Source: Terana coerulea
Taxonomy: Eukaryota > Basidiomycota > Agaricomycetes > Polyporales > Phanerochaetaceae
Assembly: GCA_024811115.1 (NCBI GenBank)
Contig: JAKOGH010000216.1
Coordinates: 62,001-126,000 of the forward strand
Direction: 5' to 3'
DNA length: 64,000 nucleotides
In this document: one piece after another, positions 35,452 to 47,045 of the stretch
How positions within the stretch are numbered: position 1 is the stretch's first letter
Layout of the letters: the number at the start of each line of letters is the position of its first letter
Made by a program: the position numbers and the translations under genes
Notes under the pieces: model-generated
Database searches by the model: none
Seen by the model: only the letters and a program-made list of their open reading frames with translations
Told to the model about the DNA's origin: nothing

Positions 35452-37791
35452 ATGGTCCCGACCTTCGAGCGTGTCTGGATCCCTACTCTTGACGCTACTC
35501 CGGTCCTTCAAGGCTTTGATATCACGGCTCTTCTCAACTATATTCTCTACTTCTTCTATGTGGTTGTTCCTTCCGTCCTCGACTCCGGTATTTCCAACTT
35601 CGGCACCGTCTACTTCGCTCTTGTGGACATCGTCACGGTTGTCGTCGAGGCTCTGGTCGCGGCTGGTCATGTTCTTGTCGGTCCTTGGGTTCCTCACTTT
35701 GGTCATCGTTGTCTGGCCTATGACCCCACTCGCGCGACCAACTTCTGCATCGCGACCTCAACTCACGACCGGCTCGCCTCGTTCATCCCCGCCTTCTTGG
35801 GTCCGCCGTCTGGTCTGTCGATGCTCGGGCTGTTGACTATGGGGTTCGCTGTTGGTTTCATCATGGTATGTCATTCTCTCAAGCTATTGCCGACCGCGGC
35901 TGACGTATATCGGGCCTAGCTTCCGTCCTTAGAAGCAGCTGTCATCTACGTCTGCAAGACCCTCCTTAGGATCGGTGTCTCGGTTATCAATAACATCATG
36001 CGTTACGCACGGGGCACTGGTCTTCGCGCCTTCTTCGCCTTGCTCGCCAGCGCGGCCTACTTCGCTCATTTGAACATCGTCATGGTCATTGTTGAGGCTC
36101 TGGCGGTGACTGGCCGTGTCCTTGTCGGCCCTTGGGTTCCTCACTTTGGTCATCGTTGTCTGGCCTACGACCCCACTCGTGCGGCCAACTTCTGCATCGC
36201 GACCTCAACCCATGACTGGCTCGCTTCGTTCATCCCTGCCTTCTTGGGTCCGCTGTCTGCTCTCTCGATGCTCGGGCTGTTGGTTGTGGGGTCAGCTATG
36301 GGGTTCATCATGGTATGTCGCTCTCTCCACCTATTTCCGACCGCGGCTGACGTGTATCGGGCATAGCTTCTGTCCTTGGAAGCAGCTGTCGTCTATGTCT
36401 TCAAGACCTTCCTTAGGATCAGCGTCTCGGTCACCAACACCATCACGCGTTACGCGCGGGGCACTGGTCTTCGCGCCTTATTCGCCAAGCTCGCGGGTCG
36501 CTCAGTCTCTCAGTTGAAGAAGCTCATCACCAACGTTCTCGAGCCAACGGACGCACTCTCGAAGCGGTTGGCCCCCAAGGAGTACTATGAACACATGCTT
36601 GCACTTGCCCGGGCCAGCCTCGCGACTGCTCAGGCCAAACCGCGAATCGTGTCGCGTACAGTACTACAACGTGACCGCAGAGGAGTGGATGACCTTGGAG
36701 AAGGACATCGCCAAGCTGACGGCCCTGAAGGACAACGGGGAGGCCTATGACTCTTGTTACCTTGCATGGCTCGAGGACCGCTTCGCCGACATCAAGGACC
36801 AATCATACGAGCAGTACACGGAGCTGAGCAACGCCCAGGAAGAGGTGGAATGTGCCGAGTTTAACATCCGCAGGGCCCAGGCTAAGTTGGCCGAGCTCCG
36901 CGACGCGGCGGTCACTCAAGACAAGACTCTGCGGACGACGCTTGCCGACGCTGACGAAGAGTTCGATGGTGACTGTGCAGCGTTGACTCGCACCGTCCCT
37001 GAACCTCGAAGCGTTTTGGCCAAGGCTATCGCAAAGCAGCCCGCTCCTGACCCCGACACGGGCTCGCCCGTCGCGGACACGGCCTCGGAACGGTCGGCAC
37101 TCAAGTCACGCTACGAACGCATGCTCGCACATGGCCAGGCCGACCTGAAGACTGCCCAAGCCAAGCTGGGCTTGTGTCTCAAGCAGTACCGCAACGTGAC
37201 TGCCGAGGAGTGGATTGCCTTGGAGAAGGACATCACCTTGCGGAAGGCGTTGATGGCCGACCACAAGCACAACGACTTCAACCTCCTCTTCATCGACGCG
37301 CTTGAGCGGCGCCTGGTCGGTGTCAAGACGCGATCATACTCCGACTACCGACGTCTGGACGCCGCCCAGGGAGATGTGGAATGGGCCGAGATCAGCATTC
37401 GCAAGGCCCAGGACCAGTTGGCCGAGTTGGGCGAGGCGGCCGTCGTTCAGGAGAAGGTTCGCCCGCGACGCTCTCGCCGCTGTCAACGCCGTGCACGTCG
37501 CGCGTCGCGTCGACCTTAGAGTACCATGACGATCTCCAGCGAGCTCGTCAAGACGTCTCTCGACCCGTGTCGACCGAAGGTCGCCAACGTACTCGGACGC
37601 AGATGGACTTGGATATGGTGGAGGAAGAGGCGTGGGCATACAGCCCTGTGAGCACTATGACGACTTGGATTTTCTTCCTCATTTCTTTATGCGCCTGTTT
37701 CATGTTTGCTCACGGTCGTAGTCGACGGATCCTCGACTCCGTCGCCGCTTCGGCGTCCCAGTCCTCCTCCGGTTCAACTGGTGCACAGTAG
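35452..37791 (+). CDS. Unrecognised membrane/coiled-coil protein with nested tandem duplications
   Basis: No known family. The product starts MVPTFERVWIPTLDATPVLQ, followed by hydrophobic segments (LLNYILYFFYVVVPSVL; VDIVTVVVEALVAAGHVLVG). A 447-bp unit made of exon plus intron occurs twice (35611-36057, 36058-36504), each encoding GPWVPHFGHRCLAYDPTRA and FCIATSTHD, then a hydrophobic stretch and an intron. Introns 35866-35919 and 36313-36366 are at the same place in each unit and both close in phase 0. Two copies of a coiled-coil module follow, carrying NVTAEEWMTLEKDI and NVTAEEWIALEKDI about 525 bp apart. A C-terminal membrane segment (TTWIFFLISLCACFMF) ends the gene. One extra base near 36638-36660 breaks the first coiled-coil copy, and a second frame change lies near 37457. 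Role unknown. Confidence 0.75.
35611..36504 (+). repeat. Tandem duplication, two 447-bp units containing an intron each
   Basis: Unit A is 35611-36057 and unit B is 36058-36504. Identical blocks such as CTTGGGTTCCTCACTTTGG, and the intron donor GGTATGTC, occur exactly 447 bp apart. The intron is duplicated with its exon and keeps its position and phase. Divergence is modest, roughly one base in ten by eye, so the event is fairly recent. Confidence 0.9.
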
Positions 37792-38722
37792 TCCTTTCGT
37801 GGCACGACGCACCAGTACCGTTCCGTTGAAGGCTCGGGCGTTGTTGTGGATGGCGGGGGCCGATGGATGAAGACTGCGGCTGGATACAACACTTGGTCCC
37901 TATAGTGTTGTACGCCGAGTGGCTTGAACGGAAAGCACCTTTATTTATTTATATTTAATACTGTAGTTTGAACGGCTTCAGCGATCACCTTCTCATATTC
38001 ATCTGTAATAATGTGGCTTGAACGGTTACGGAAAGCACCTCTTCGTATTTATCCGTAATAATGTGGCAGTTGTACGGTTTCGAAAGGCACTTTCGTTTAT
38101 ATATTTCCCAATAATGTTTCGTACTTGTCAAATGTGTGTCTTGAGTGTCGCGATCGTAAATACTCCGCTGGTTTAAGTCATGAATGACCGGGATGCATTC
38201 GTCGAAAGGTCGCACGTAATGGCAAATTAGAAAGGCTTATTAAATAACACAGTCATCCACAAGTATAGTTATACTACAAGAGAGCGTTTTCATTTATTTA
38301 TTTCCAAATAATATTTGACAAGGGTCAAACACAGTTCTTGAATGCCGCGGTCGACCGCACTAGACAACTTGCTAGTTTATGCCATTATAAGTCGAGAGAT
38401 AGGTTAAGCGAGACTGCGTGTTCGGTGAGTGGTCGACAGATGAATTCAACCACCGCAGATCAACCAGGACTTTGTGGCGTTCAACAAGCGCTAGGATCTC
38501 TGGGGCCGATTATCTCTTTGTATCTACCCTGCCTCCGAAGACAAGTGGAACGCTTTGAGTGCAACGAGTTGATCAACATTCGAGCTGCAATACGAGGAGG
38601 TACAATATCTGACACCGAACCGCAACGGCACTTCAGGGAATACGAGTAAAGTCTATGTATGCGAAAGAATAACCACCGCGATCTCATCCACGTCCACCGC
38701 CCACATCTGCACTACATACTGC
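37792..38722. other. AT-rich 3' flank with imperfect tandem repeats
   Basis: From about 37918 to 38117 a degenerate unit of roughly 50-60 bp recurs about four times. Its elements are TTGAACGG or TGTACGG, then GAAAGCAC(C)T, then a TATTTAT run, then CCGTAATAATG. The rest to 38370 is AT-rich with no gene. The segment at 38374-38505 is described separately. Confidence 0.6.
38374..38505 (-). pseudogene. Decayed copy of the MDM12 5' end
   Basis: On the minus strand this matches the MDM12 5' flank and start region. Shared blocks include GCGCTTGT, CGCCACAAAGTCCTGGT, TGTCGACCACTCACCGAACA and CAGTCTCGCTT. A stretch corresponding to MSIDLEWHKL follows, but here the ATG and about 24 preceding bases are missing and a GAA codon has become TAA. 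Coding is lost. The copy is in the same orientation as MDM12, 3.8 kb away, with the coiled-coil gene between. Confidence 0.75.
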
Positions 38723-40147
38723 TTAGTAGTGGTGGACCTCCTCCCGCTCACGTCCGCGCATGAAGGGAGGCTCGGTGCCCTTGTAGTAGATGTCTGACCA
38801 GAGGTCGCGCTCGAAGGGCACGGGCGAGGCCTTCGCCTCCTCGACGGCCTGGTCGACCTCCGCCTTGGCCTCCTTGTCGAACTTCTTGAGCTCCTCCTCG
38901 GTAGCCAGACCCCACTCCTCGATGTAGCGCTGGAGACCACGGATGGGGTCCTGGGTGGAACGCATACGCTGGATCTCCTCACGGGTTCGGTAGGTGGTTC
39001 CTGGGTCAGACATTCTACAAGGATATATTAGTCCAAGAGAGGATAGCAAAGAATGTGTGAGACGTACGAGTGACCACCGTAACGGTAGGTGACGAATTCA
39101 AGGAGGATAGGTCCCTTGCCGCTGTTGACCCAGTCGCGAGTGTACTGCACGGCCTGCTTGACAGCAATAATATCCATGCCGTTCGCCTGGATACCAGGGA
39201 TCTTATCACCACGAGTGAAGTACTCCGTGTTGGAGGAGCTACGCTCGGCGGAAGTACCATTCCGTACTTGTTGTTCTCGCAAACGAAGACGCACGGCAGG
39301 TCCCAAAGTTTTGCCTTTAAGGCAATTTGTCACTACATCCGGTGTGCTAGTTGGGCTCACTGACCATGTTGTATGCCTCGAAGACCTGGCCCTGGTTAGA
39401 GGCACCATCACCATACATGGCGTACGTGGCAGACTTCTTGCCGAGGTATTTTTGTGCGAAAGCGATGCCAGCACCGAGGGGCACCTGAGCGCCAACAATG
39501 CCGTTACCACCGAAGAAGGACTTGGTGAAGATGTGCATGGATCCACCCTTGCCGTTGGACATACCCGCCTGGCGACCGAGAAGCTCGCCAATGACGCCCT
39601 TGATGGTTCCGCCACGGAGCACAGCGAAGGGGTGGCAACGGTAGGCAGTAATCACACGGTCGTCCGGGGTGATGCCCGCCTCGAGACCGACCGACACGGC
39701 TTCCTATCGTGCGTTGAAGGTCGTAAGACACCCGTGCAAAACAGTCAGAAAACGTGCAACGCACCTGGCCGATTGCCAAATGGCAGAAACCACGAATCAA
39801 CTTCTGCTTGTAAAGCTGATCCGAAGCCATCTCCATCCTCCGCATGGTGGTCATGGTCTTGTACATGCCCAAGAGCTCGTCCTTCGAGACCTCAACCTCC
39901 AGAGACGGCGTGTCCGTTCGGTACGCCCGGAAAGAATCCTCATGGAGCTTGACAGTGAACGGCTTCGAATGCGGGGCATCTTCCACGAGCGTAGTGGTGT
40001 CTGCCGAGGTTTGCAGCGACCGCGCGCCGATAGGCTGAAAGTCATACGACCCAATGAGCTGGCCGAGTTCTGGATTTGATTATGACGGAACTCGATACTT
40101 ACGAGCTTGCGGGGCAAACGAGGGCGTATCCGGGCGAGAGAAGCCAT
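38723..40147 (-). CDS. PDA1: Pyruvate dehydrogenase E1 alpha, mitochondrial (one-base frame break)
   Basis: This is the thiamine-diphosphate-dependent decarboxylase subunit of the pyruvate dehydrogenase complex. The N-terminus [14 protein letters not shown] is a basic mitochondrial presequence, spliced to [17 protein letters not shown]. Next come [51 protein letters not shown] and the TPP motif [20 protein letters not shown]. The sequence continues with [31 protein letters not shown] and, across an intron, [20 protein letters not shown], which contains the regulatory phospho-serine region. The end is [10 protein letters not shown]. At 39257-39258 one base is missing: NKYGM must be followed by GTSAERSS, which lies one frame away. 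The family is otherwise intact. Confidence 0.94.
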
Positions 40148-40482
40148 GACGGGAAGGAGAAGAGGGGAGGGTGGTAGTGGTGGTTGGGGCGAAAGCGCGA
40201 ATATGTAGTCTGGCACGACTCGCGTCCCAGCTTTCCCCAGCGGCGGTTCTCATTGGCCGGCGCTCAACTCGGGGAAGTCGGTCAGACTCGGTCTACGCCA
40301 GGTGTCTCCTTTTGGCAACTCCACAAAAAGTGACATGCGTAAGTGACAGTCGCGGAGGTGCGTATAATATTAATCCAAGCGATGCAATGCGACGACTAGG
40401 GCATAAAGTACAATAATCTAGCCAAAATGTCCGACGTATGCTGATGTTCATGATGGGTGCTGAGCACTGAGTGTCTAGGATA
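40148..40482. other. PDA1 upstream region, nothing recognised
   Basis: This is the promoter and leader side of PDA1, running into the 3' end of IML2. No coding signal and no named element. Confidence 0.4.
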
Positions 40483-43234
40483 TTACGCCTTCTCCACCAT
40501 CTCTCGCTTCGTGGCGATCTCGTCTCGCAACATGGTGATCCTCGAGTCAAGTCTCGAGGATAAGTCGATGCTTTGGGGGAAAGAGACAGTGCCTGCTCGA
40601 GTTTCTCATTCGCAGTCTTGAAGACTTTCAACCAAGCTGCCTTGTCCTTTTCAGTCATGATACCATCTGTCGTGCCATTGCCCCCGCCCAGCGTCGCATC
40701 GGCTTCCCTTCAAGTCGACGACAGCAAGTTCAAACGATGCCACACCACCGACCCATGTGCTGACTTTGATGACCTTCTGTCTTTCCAGCGCATCGAGAAG
40801 GTACTCCCGGGCCGCAGTATAGTGACCTGTCGCTCGATGAACATTGCCAAGGATAAGTGCACGGATGGCGAGTTCATCCGGAGTATCGAGATCAGGAGGG
40901 TTCGAGGCTTGCTTTGGGGTTTCTATAGATCCAGAAAGCGGGCTTGTTATAGCAATCAGAGGCGAAAGAGCAGTAAGCTCCTGCACATGAGCAGCTGCGA
41001 CATCGGCTCTGATGCGTCCGTGTGTATTCCAGACTAAGTGATGCCGGTTAGCACGGCTTGACAAAGCAAAACATACGAAACTATTACTCACATATGCCAA
41101 GCTCTAGCAAATATCATGATCATGAGCTTGGGGTGTCGCAAGTAATAAGCCACTCACCTTCAGCTGGGCTGATTTTCATCGCTTGAGCGTAGTTCTCCTC
41201 AGACCCGGTTACGCGTTTTTGCTTCTCTTGGTAGAAAGCCACTTGATTAAAGAGGTATGAGAACAGCACAAAGGGAACAGGGTTTAAGCGTACACTTCTT
41301 CTTAATCCACACCTCGGTGGGTAGATCTTTGCCCCCTATCTTCTTCTTCTCAAGGAGACCGGGAACCATATCGAATAGTTTCTGAGCTTTCTCATAGTTC
41401 CTCAACGAAACGTGGCACCCTGCAGCGATGAAGTAGTATGTTGCGTGACTCCTACCAACGTCGACGCCAGTGAGACATGAAATGTATATACAAGTAAAAA
41501 GCGTTACGTACCAGCTATTGATCTCCGTAACCTTTATGAACATTTCCGCTGCTTCCTCATAGCGTCGTTCAGATAACAAACACCAGGCAAGCTCAAAATT
41601 ATCTGAAACCACATCAGATTGTTAATATCACTAACAATGATACCACTTACAAGGCCATCCGCTTGCTGGAAGCTCTGTGGTCGTGGGCCTTTCAAGCCAT
41701 TCTGGAGGACGTCAATGGCCGCAGGGGTATCGGAGGACATACGTAGGAGCTTCGCCTACAATAGTCCAGTAAGTTCTCGCTACAATGACAGATGAATGCG
41801 GCAGATGTACCCTGTTTAATATCCACAATGAGCCCGTAGGATATCGCGACTCAATGCTGGATGAACGTGAATAAGAGATGTACAAGAAGGTTACTGGAGC
41901 TTACCGATCAATCATAACGCGGTACTGCGTCAAAATATGCTGTTCATCGGCCTGGTAACCCGTCAGCAACAGAACGACGCCGTAGTAGGTCATGAGAACG
42001 AGCCTAAACCGGCCTTGAGTCAGTTGCGGACGTGGCCAGATTAAGTGCGCGTACCCAGAGAATACTGAATGTACATCAGTTTGATTTGCGGAGACTGCTA
42101 GGGCACGCAATGCGAGCTTGCGGTCGTGCTTGAACCCGAGGAAGCCTACAATGCCTCTATGTAGTAGGTCATTATTCAATATATGTTACCTGACGGGCGT
42201 AACAAGCTACACTTGCCTAACAGATGCAGGTAACAACGAAAATACGAGGTTAAAGAGCCTGCCGAAACATCAGAGAGCTGTTCGCAGCAGACATGAACAC
42301 ACATACCCGTAACCTGCGATGTAAACAATTAGAGCCTGACTCCTGCAAGGTCGGACAATTACGCACCGAAGGCTGTTCCAGACATGATGAGCTCCTCGAT
42401 AGGGCCATCAGGCGTCGTCAGCACAGGATTCGTGGCCGGCGCGACGCTCAAACTCGAGGCGCCCCACCGTCCGAAGAACCCGGAGCGGGGCTGTGATGGG
42501 GTGGTAGTGTGCATGGACGACGACGAAGAGTGTATGCTCGGAGAGGGAGTCACTGCATTTGACGTAGCAGGGGTTGCATAGTCATCAAGCCCACTAGGAT
42601 AGACTGTTTTATAGAGCCTATGAAACTGTCAGCAGTCGTTAGTAACAAGTCGTTGCGAACGTACTTCGTGAACTTCGAGTGACCTCTGGCCAATGCAAGT
42701 TAGTGGTGAATAATATGTGATATTGAAGGGCTAGAGCCTCACTTATTAAGTTCATAGACGCATTGCAAATACCCCATATAGGATTCACTAGTGATGTATG
42801 AGCGTGTGTATCAAGCAATCCTGGGTAACGACGATACCTCAATGCGAGAGTCAATGCGTGCAAAATGACGGCATCCGATTGTAATAATTCCCACTCTGTA
42901 CCAGCAGCAAAACGAGTAGACGACTTCGCTGATTTCGCGGCGCCCAACTGCTTCTTAGCACCTGCGTCCGCGTCGGCAAGTGATTGTGTGGCCTGCGCCA
43001 TAAGGCCTGCCTGTGCCCCATACAGTACGTAAGTCAAAGTAGCAGTGATAAAAGCTTTCCACGCACCTCCATGCCAAGTGCAGCCTCGAGGAAAGCGCAC
43101 ACCCCGGCCCCAAGTGAATGGAATGACGAGTTGTTTGACTTGAATATTTCCCGAGCTTTATCCAAGTCGTTTGAGAACAGTGCGTCGAATCCAGTCGACG
43201 CCGAGCGTAGGTTGTTTGTTGTCGCCTCAGCCAT
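40483..43234 (-). CDS. IML2: Iml2/TTC39-type TPR protein (two frame breaks)
   Basis: Iml2 is linked in yeast to clearance of protein inclusions through lipid droplets; animal relatives are TTC39 proteins. The start [20 protein letters not shown] leads to [19 protein letters not shown]. Family signatures follow: [14 protein letters not shown] spliced to [15 protein letters not shown] sequence, [35 protein letters not shown] and TPR helices such as [20 protein letters not shown] and [20 protein letters not shown]. The end is [20 protein letters not shown]. Ten or more short introns occur. Two one-base breaks lie in the last exon: an extra base in the GGG run at 40706-40708 (DLK to EADATLGGG) and a missing base in the run at 40572-40579 (LSLSP to IDLSSRLDS). 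Confidence 0.85.
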
Positions 43235-43491
43235 GCTTTTCTGTGCAATACAATATCCGAAAGGACGAGGGGGTAAAGAGGAAAGTCTCGGCTGCGGGCC
43301 CGGGGCAGAGGACCGGGACGTGCACAGACGCTTGTTGGTCCAGGTCGGTCCCACGTGGGTCTTCGGCGCCAAACTGCGAGGGTACGGGGAAGAGCAAGTC
43401 TCACGGCTGGTCCGAACGTCTTGGACCTTACCACCGCTTCAGGCCGCCACGCATTCTCCGCGCCAGCATCCCACTTCTTGCTTTTGACACT
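43235..43491. promoter_or_regulatory. Divergent 5' spacer between IML2 and the ARMC8-like gene
   Basis: A 257-bp spacer lies between two divergent starts and is therefore expected to carry both promoters. The half next to the ARMC8-like start is CT-rich. No named element can be assigned. Confidence 0.4.
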
Positions 43492-46290
43492 ATGACTGTG
43501 TCATTTCCCACCCTCTCTGCTTTGAAGCAGGCGAAGAATTCGGTGATTGGCAACCCGACGGCCAAGGTAGCCCTGGCACGCGATGAGGCATTCATAGGGA
43601 TGTGAGTTTTGCTCGCGGTCGCAGAGCGTGCTTGTAACATTTTGTCTCCATATAGGCTAGTAGACTGTATACACAATCCTGAAGTACACTTCGATCCATC
43701 TCAGGGTTCACGAGACGACATACGCGTTGAAGCCGCACACATATTAGCATCCTTGTCTTACGGTACTGGTTCCTAGCTTGATACTTCCGTGCGCGGACTT
43801 ACACCTATTCAGGGTCTTCCGACGCCTTGCGCACACTGCTGAAATTTGATGCTCTTCGGGCTTTCCTCGTTGCACTCTCCAGCCTTCACCCGTCCGACCC
43901 ACCCGTGCTCAAGGCTGCTCTGGCTCGAGGCCTGCGGGTATTGACGGTGGCACTCGCAGACGCAGTCGGTCCGTCCGAATGGGGCTTGCTGTCTACCATT
44001 CCAGACATTCAGAGTCACGCCAAGGATACCCTCGATTCCTCATTCCAAGTACTGTGTGCTCTATCTATCGGGTATGGGGATATTCTAACTTATACCATCT
44101 GGCATGCTAGATTGAAGCACTGGATATATACCTCCCACTACTATGCGACTCGTCAACACCGACGTGCATATCGGTAGCACAGCTCATCGCGAGCGGTGTT
44201 CGGCTGCAAGGTCATAGGATCGCAATCTCGGAATGGCTTCCACCGTCGGAAAGGCATAAAGAGGTTAAAGGCAAGAGGGATGGGAAAAGACGGAAACTGT
44301 GAAGTCTCCCCGGACAGGTTGGGTGGCTGGGTAGCTAAACAGCTTATCACTCTGCTTCACAAGAAAGATGTCAAGGTACGCCATCCCTTCCTATTAATCA
44401 CTGTACCTGTTCGAGTCAACGCGCATCATCCAGCTCCAAGAAGCAGCTCTGTCTGCGCTTGCTGCCCTCGCCAGAGACAACACGCCTGTAGCGGTCAAGT
44501 TGGCACGAGCATCTTCGGAGCAGACCTGTGCGCCCCATCGTCATCACAGCTGTCATCATAATTTCACATATTACTGCAGCGGTTCTCCATGCCGTTCTGT
44601 CTCTGTGCAAATCACGCATCATCGACCAGCAAACTGCGGCGTGTCTCTGGTAGTCCTGTTATATTCATCACGATTACTTGCACTTATACTCGCTGCAGTG
44701 CCACCAATATCATTCGTTCTGGCTTCAGTCACCATTATCTGCATATGGATCAAGCATCGACCATGACAGTTATACATGTCCTCAACAGTCTCATTGCTTC
44801 GGAAACGGACAAGCCACACACGCGGACGAAGGCCTGCTATATCCTGTGTACGTCGTCGCTCACTGCATATATGCGTGCAGATGTTCAAAATACTGACGTC
44901 TCTGCTTAGACAACCTTGTCAGCGACGAGAAAGATCTATGCCAGTTAGCCTACGATCGCGGTTCCCTCACTAAGCTAGCGAATCTCATTAAATCCATTAC
45001 GCTGAGCGAAGGGACTCCTGGATGGGACGAAGACGAACCAGAGAGTATCTCCAATCTTCGAGAAGTGAGCATTATTGGATGCGTTCTATATCTTTCTTAA
45101 CGAGTTTCCATAGGCGGCCTTCACAGCTATTGCAGCTATCTCGCTATATGATAATGACATCCGCTGCGAAGTCACAGATGGCCTCCGCTTAATCCCCTAC
45201 ATACAGCTATGCTTGGCGCATCGACATACCGGAGTTCGGTACGCCGCATGTCAATGCGTGCGTGCGCTCAGTCGCGCGGTGTCAGTTCTCAGGACGAACA
45301 TAGTGGACACTGGTCTCGGGGTCGCGGTTTACCAGGTGTTCTGCAAAAACGACGAGGACCCTCGAGTCAGATTTGCTGCATCGTCTGTGATATGCAACCT
45401 TGTCAACGACTTCTCTCCGCTGCGAACGGTAAGCGCATGGAACATATTGTATACTCGTCATGCGGCTCAATCAACTTCAGGTGCTCCTAGAGCAAGGTGC
45501 GATTAATCAGTTCGTAGTCCTGCTGGAATCGTCAGAACATGGGCTTGCATTGAACGCGATTTGGGCCTTCAAGAACCTGCTGTACAAGAGCACGAATGAT
45601 CTCAAGCGAGAGGTGACAAATGCTATCGGCTGGAACACCCTTCAAAAGTAAGTGTTTGCATTCAGCGAGAGTGCTCGTACCATGTTCGCTGATAATGGAT
45701 CAGGTTTCTCACACACGAACACCTCGACTTTCAGGAGCATACTTTCCATCTGACGCGAAACATAGCTGACAGCGAAACCGGCATTGAGATGCTGTTCAAT
45801 GGACTTGGTCCTGCTGCCCTGTTAACTGCTTTGAGTCGGGGGCTAGAGTCGGAAAGTGACGGTGTGCTCCGTGAGGTGAGATTTCCTCCAGCTTGTGATC
45901 ACTCTTCAACCTAACAAAACATGACAGGCAGCGTATCTCTTGGGGAATTTGGTGAACAGTGCAGCCCATCACCATCAGATCCTAGCCCATCCTCGCATTC
46001 TTGTCTCCCTCAGGCAATGTCTGGGTGACTCTAAAGTCGACGTGCGACGGCCTGCAGTCGCTTGCGTCCTCGAACTCATTCGCGCCAATCCGCACAGCCA
46101 CAGGGAGCTGCATGAGGCAGGCATCGATGCGACCCTGAGGCGAATGTGCGATTACGGCGGCGGTGGCTTGATGGCTTCGAGTCCTACAGCGACATCCTTT
46201 TCTCTGGGAGTGGAAGGGGACAGTGAAGTGCGAGACAAGGCGAGGGAAGCTTTGAGGTGGCTTGAGCGTGGAGGCGAAATGGGTATGTGA
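43492..46290 (+). CDS. Armadillo-repeat protein, ARMC8/GID5 (Vid28)-like
   Basis: ARMC8/Gid5 is a scaffold of the GID/CTLH ubiquitin ligase. The start MTVSFPTLSALKQAKNSVIG is followed by HEAT/ARM helices throughout: AAHILASLSYGSSDALRTLL, VLKAALARGLRVLTVALADA, AVSVLRTNIVDTGLGVAVYQ and WAFKNLLYKSTNDLKREV. Near the end come AAYLLGNLVNSAAHHHQIL and VDVRRPAVACVLELIRANP, then VRDKAREALRWLE. The length (about 700 residues by summed exons), repeat type and C-terminal helix fit ARMC8. Assignment rests on overall pattern rather than a unique motif, so another ARM-repeat family remains possible. About ten introns; those between 44.2 and 45.1 kb are approximate. Confidence 0.7.
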
Positions 46291-47045
46291 CTGTCAGTGT
46301 GCAGGTAGCGCTTGATGAATACTGCCGCCTCTGATACTCTGTTATTTATGGGCTAAAGGGGACTTATTTTATTGGTCATGGCTGTACTCACCCGGGCAGT
46401 CAGTCTGCTGCTGGAAAAATGTTTTACTATGTGTCATGTACAAATCTAGAGGCCCCAACTGGCAGCGACTGTGTTGAACATGCTACCATACGACCTCGCT
46501 GGAGCCAGCTGGTTGGTTTACGCGTGGCTTAAAAGCCTGAGTCTGTGCCTTCCAGTTTCAAGGCCACCGGGCCGCAGATGTCCCCTCTGCAAGCTGTAGC
46601 CTAACTCAGGTACTTATTTGGAGACACAAACAAAGCTGCTTGGGTAGCTTACAAAATTAAAGCGTCCGAGAAATTAAACAAGCAATTGTATGGAGGCTCA
46701 GACCAGTGATACTGTGACTTGTGAAGCACGGATTGACCGTGTATTTATCTGCTCTTGTTGAGCTCAAAAGGAAGGCAAACGCTTTGTGGCGCCAAGCACG
46801 TGAAAATCACATGCTTCTCAACACTTGTTCAACACAACGGCAAGCCCCTGTTGGCAGACAGGAGCCACTACCGCTGGACATCATCTCGCCAAATAAAATG
46901 CAATATAAAACACTAAAGGTGTGATATTATATAACAATGTCCATTCTTTCGCAAGCCTATCCACCTCTTGTCAAACCCTTAAGTTGAGTTGCAGTGTAAA
47001 ACAGGAGGAGACTTATGCATGCGTTAGGCTCGTAGCGAATTGTGA
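46291..47045. other. AT-rich spacer between convergent genes, nothing recognised
   Basis: This is the 3' flank of the ARMC8-like gene and of COA1. It is AT-rich without open frames of coding character, and I see no RNA gene. Confidence 0.5.
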
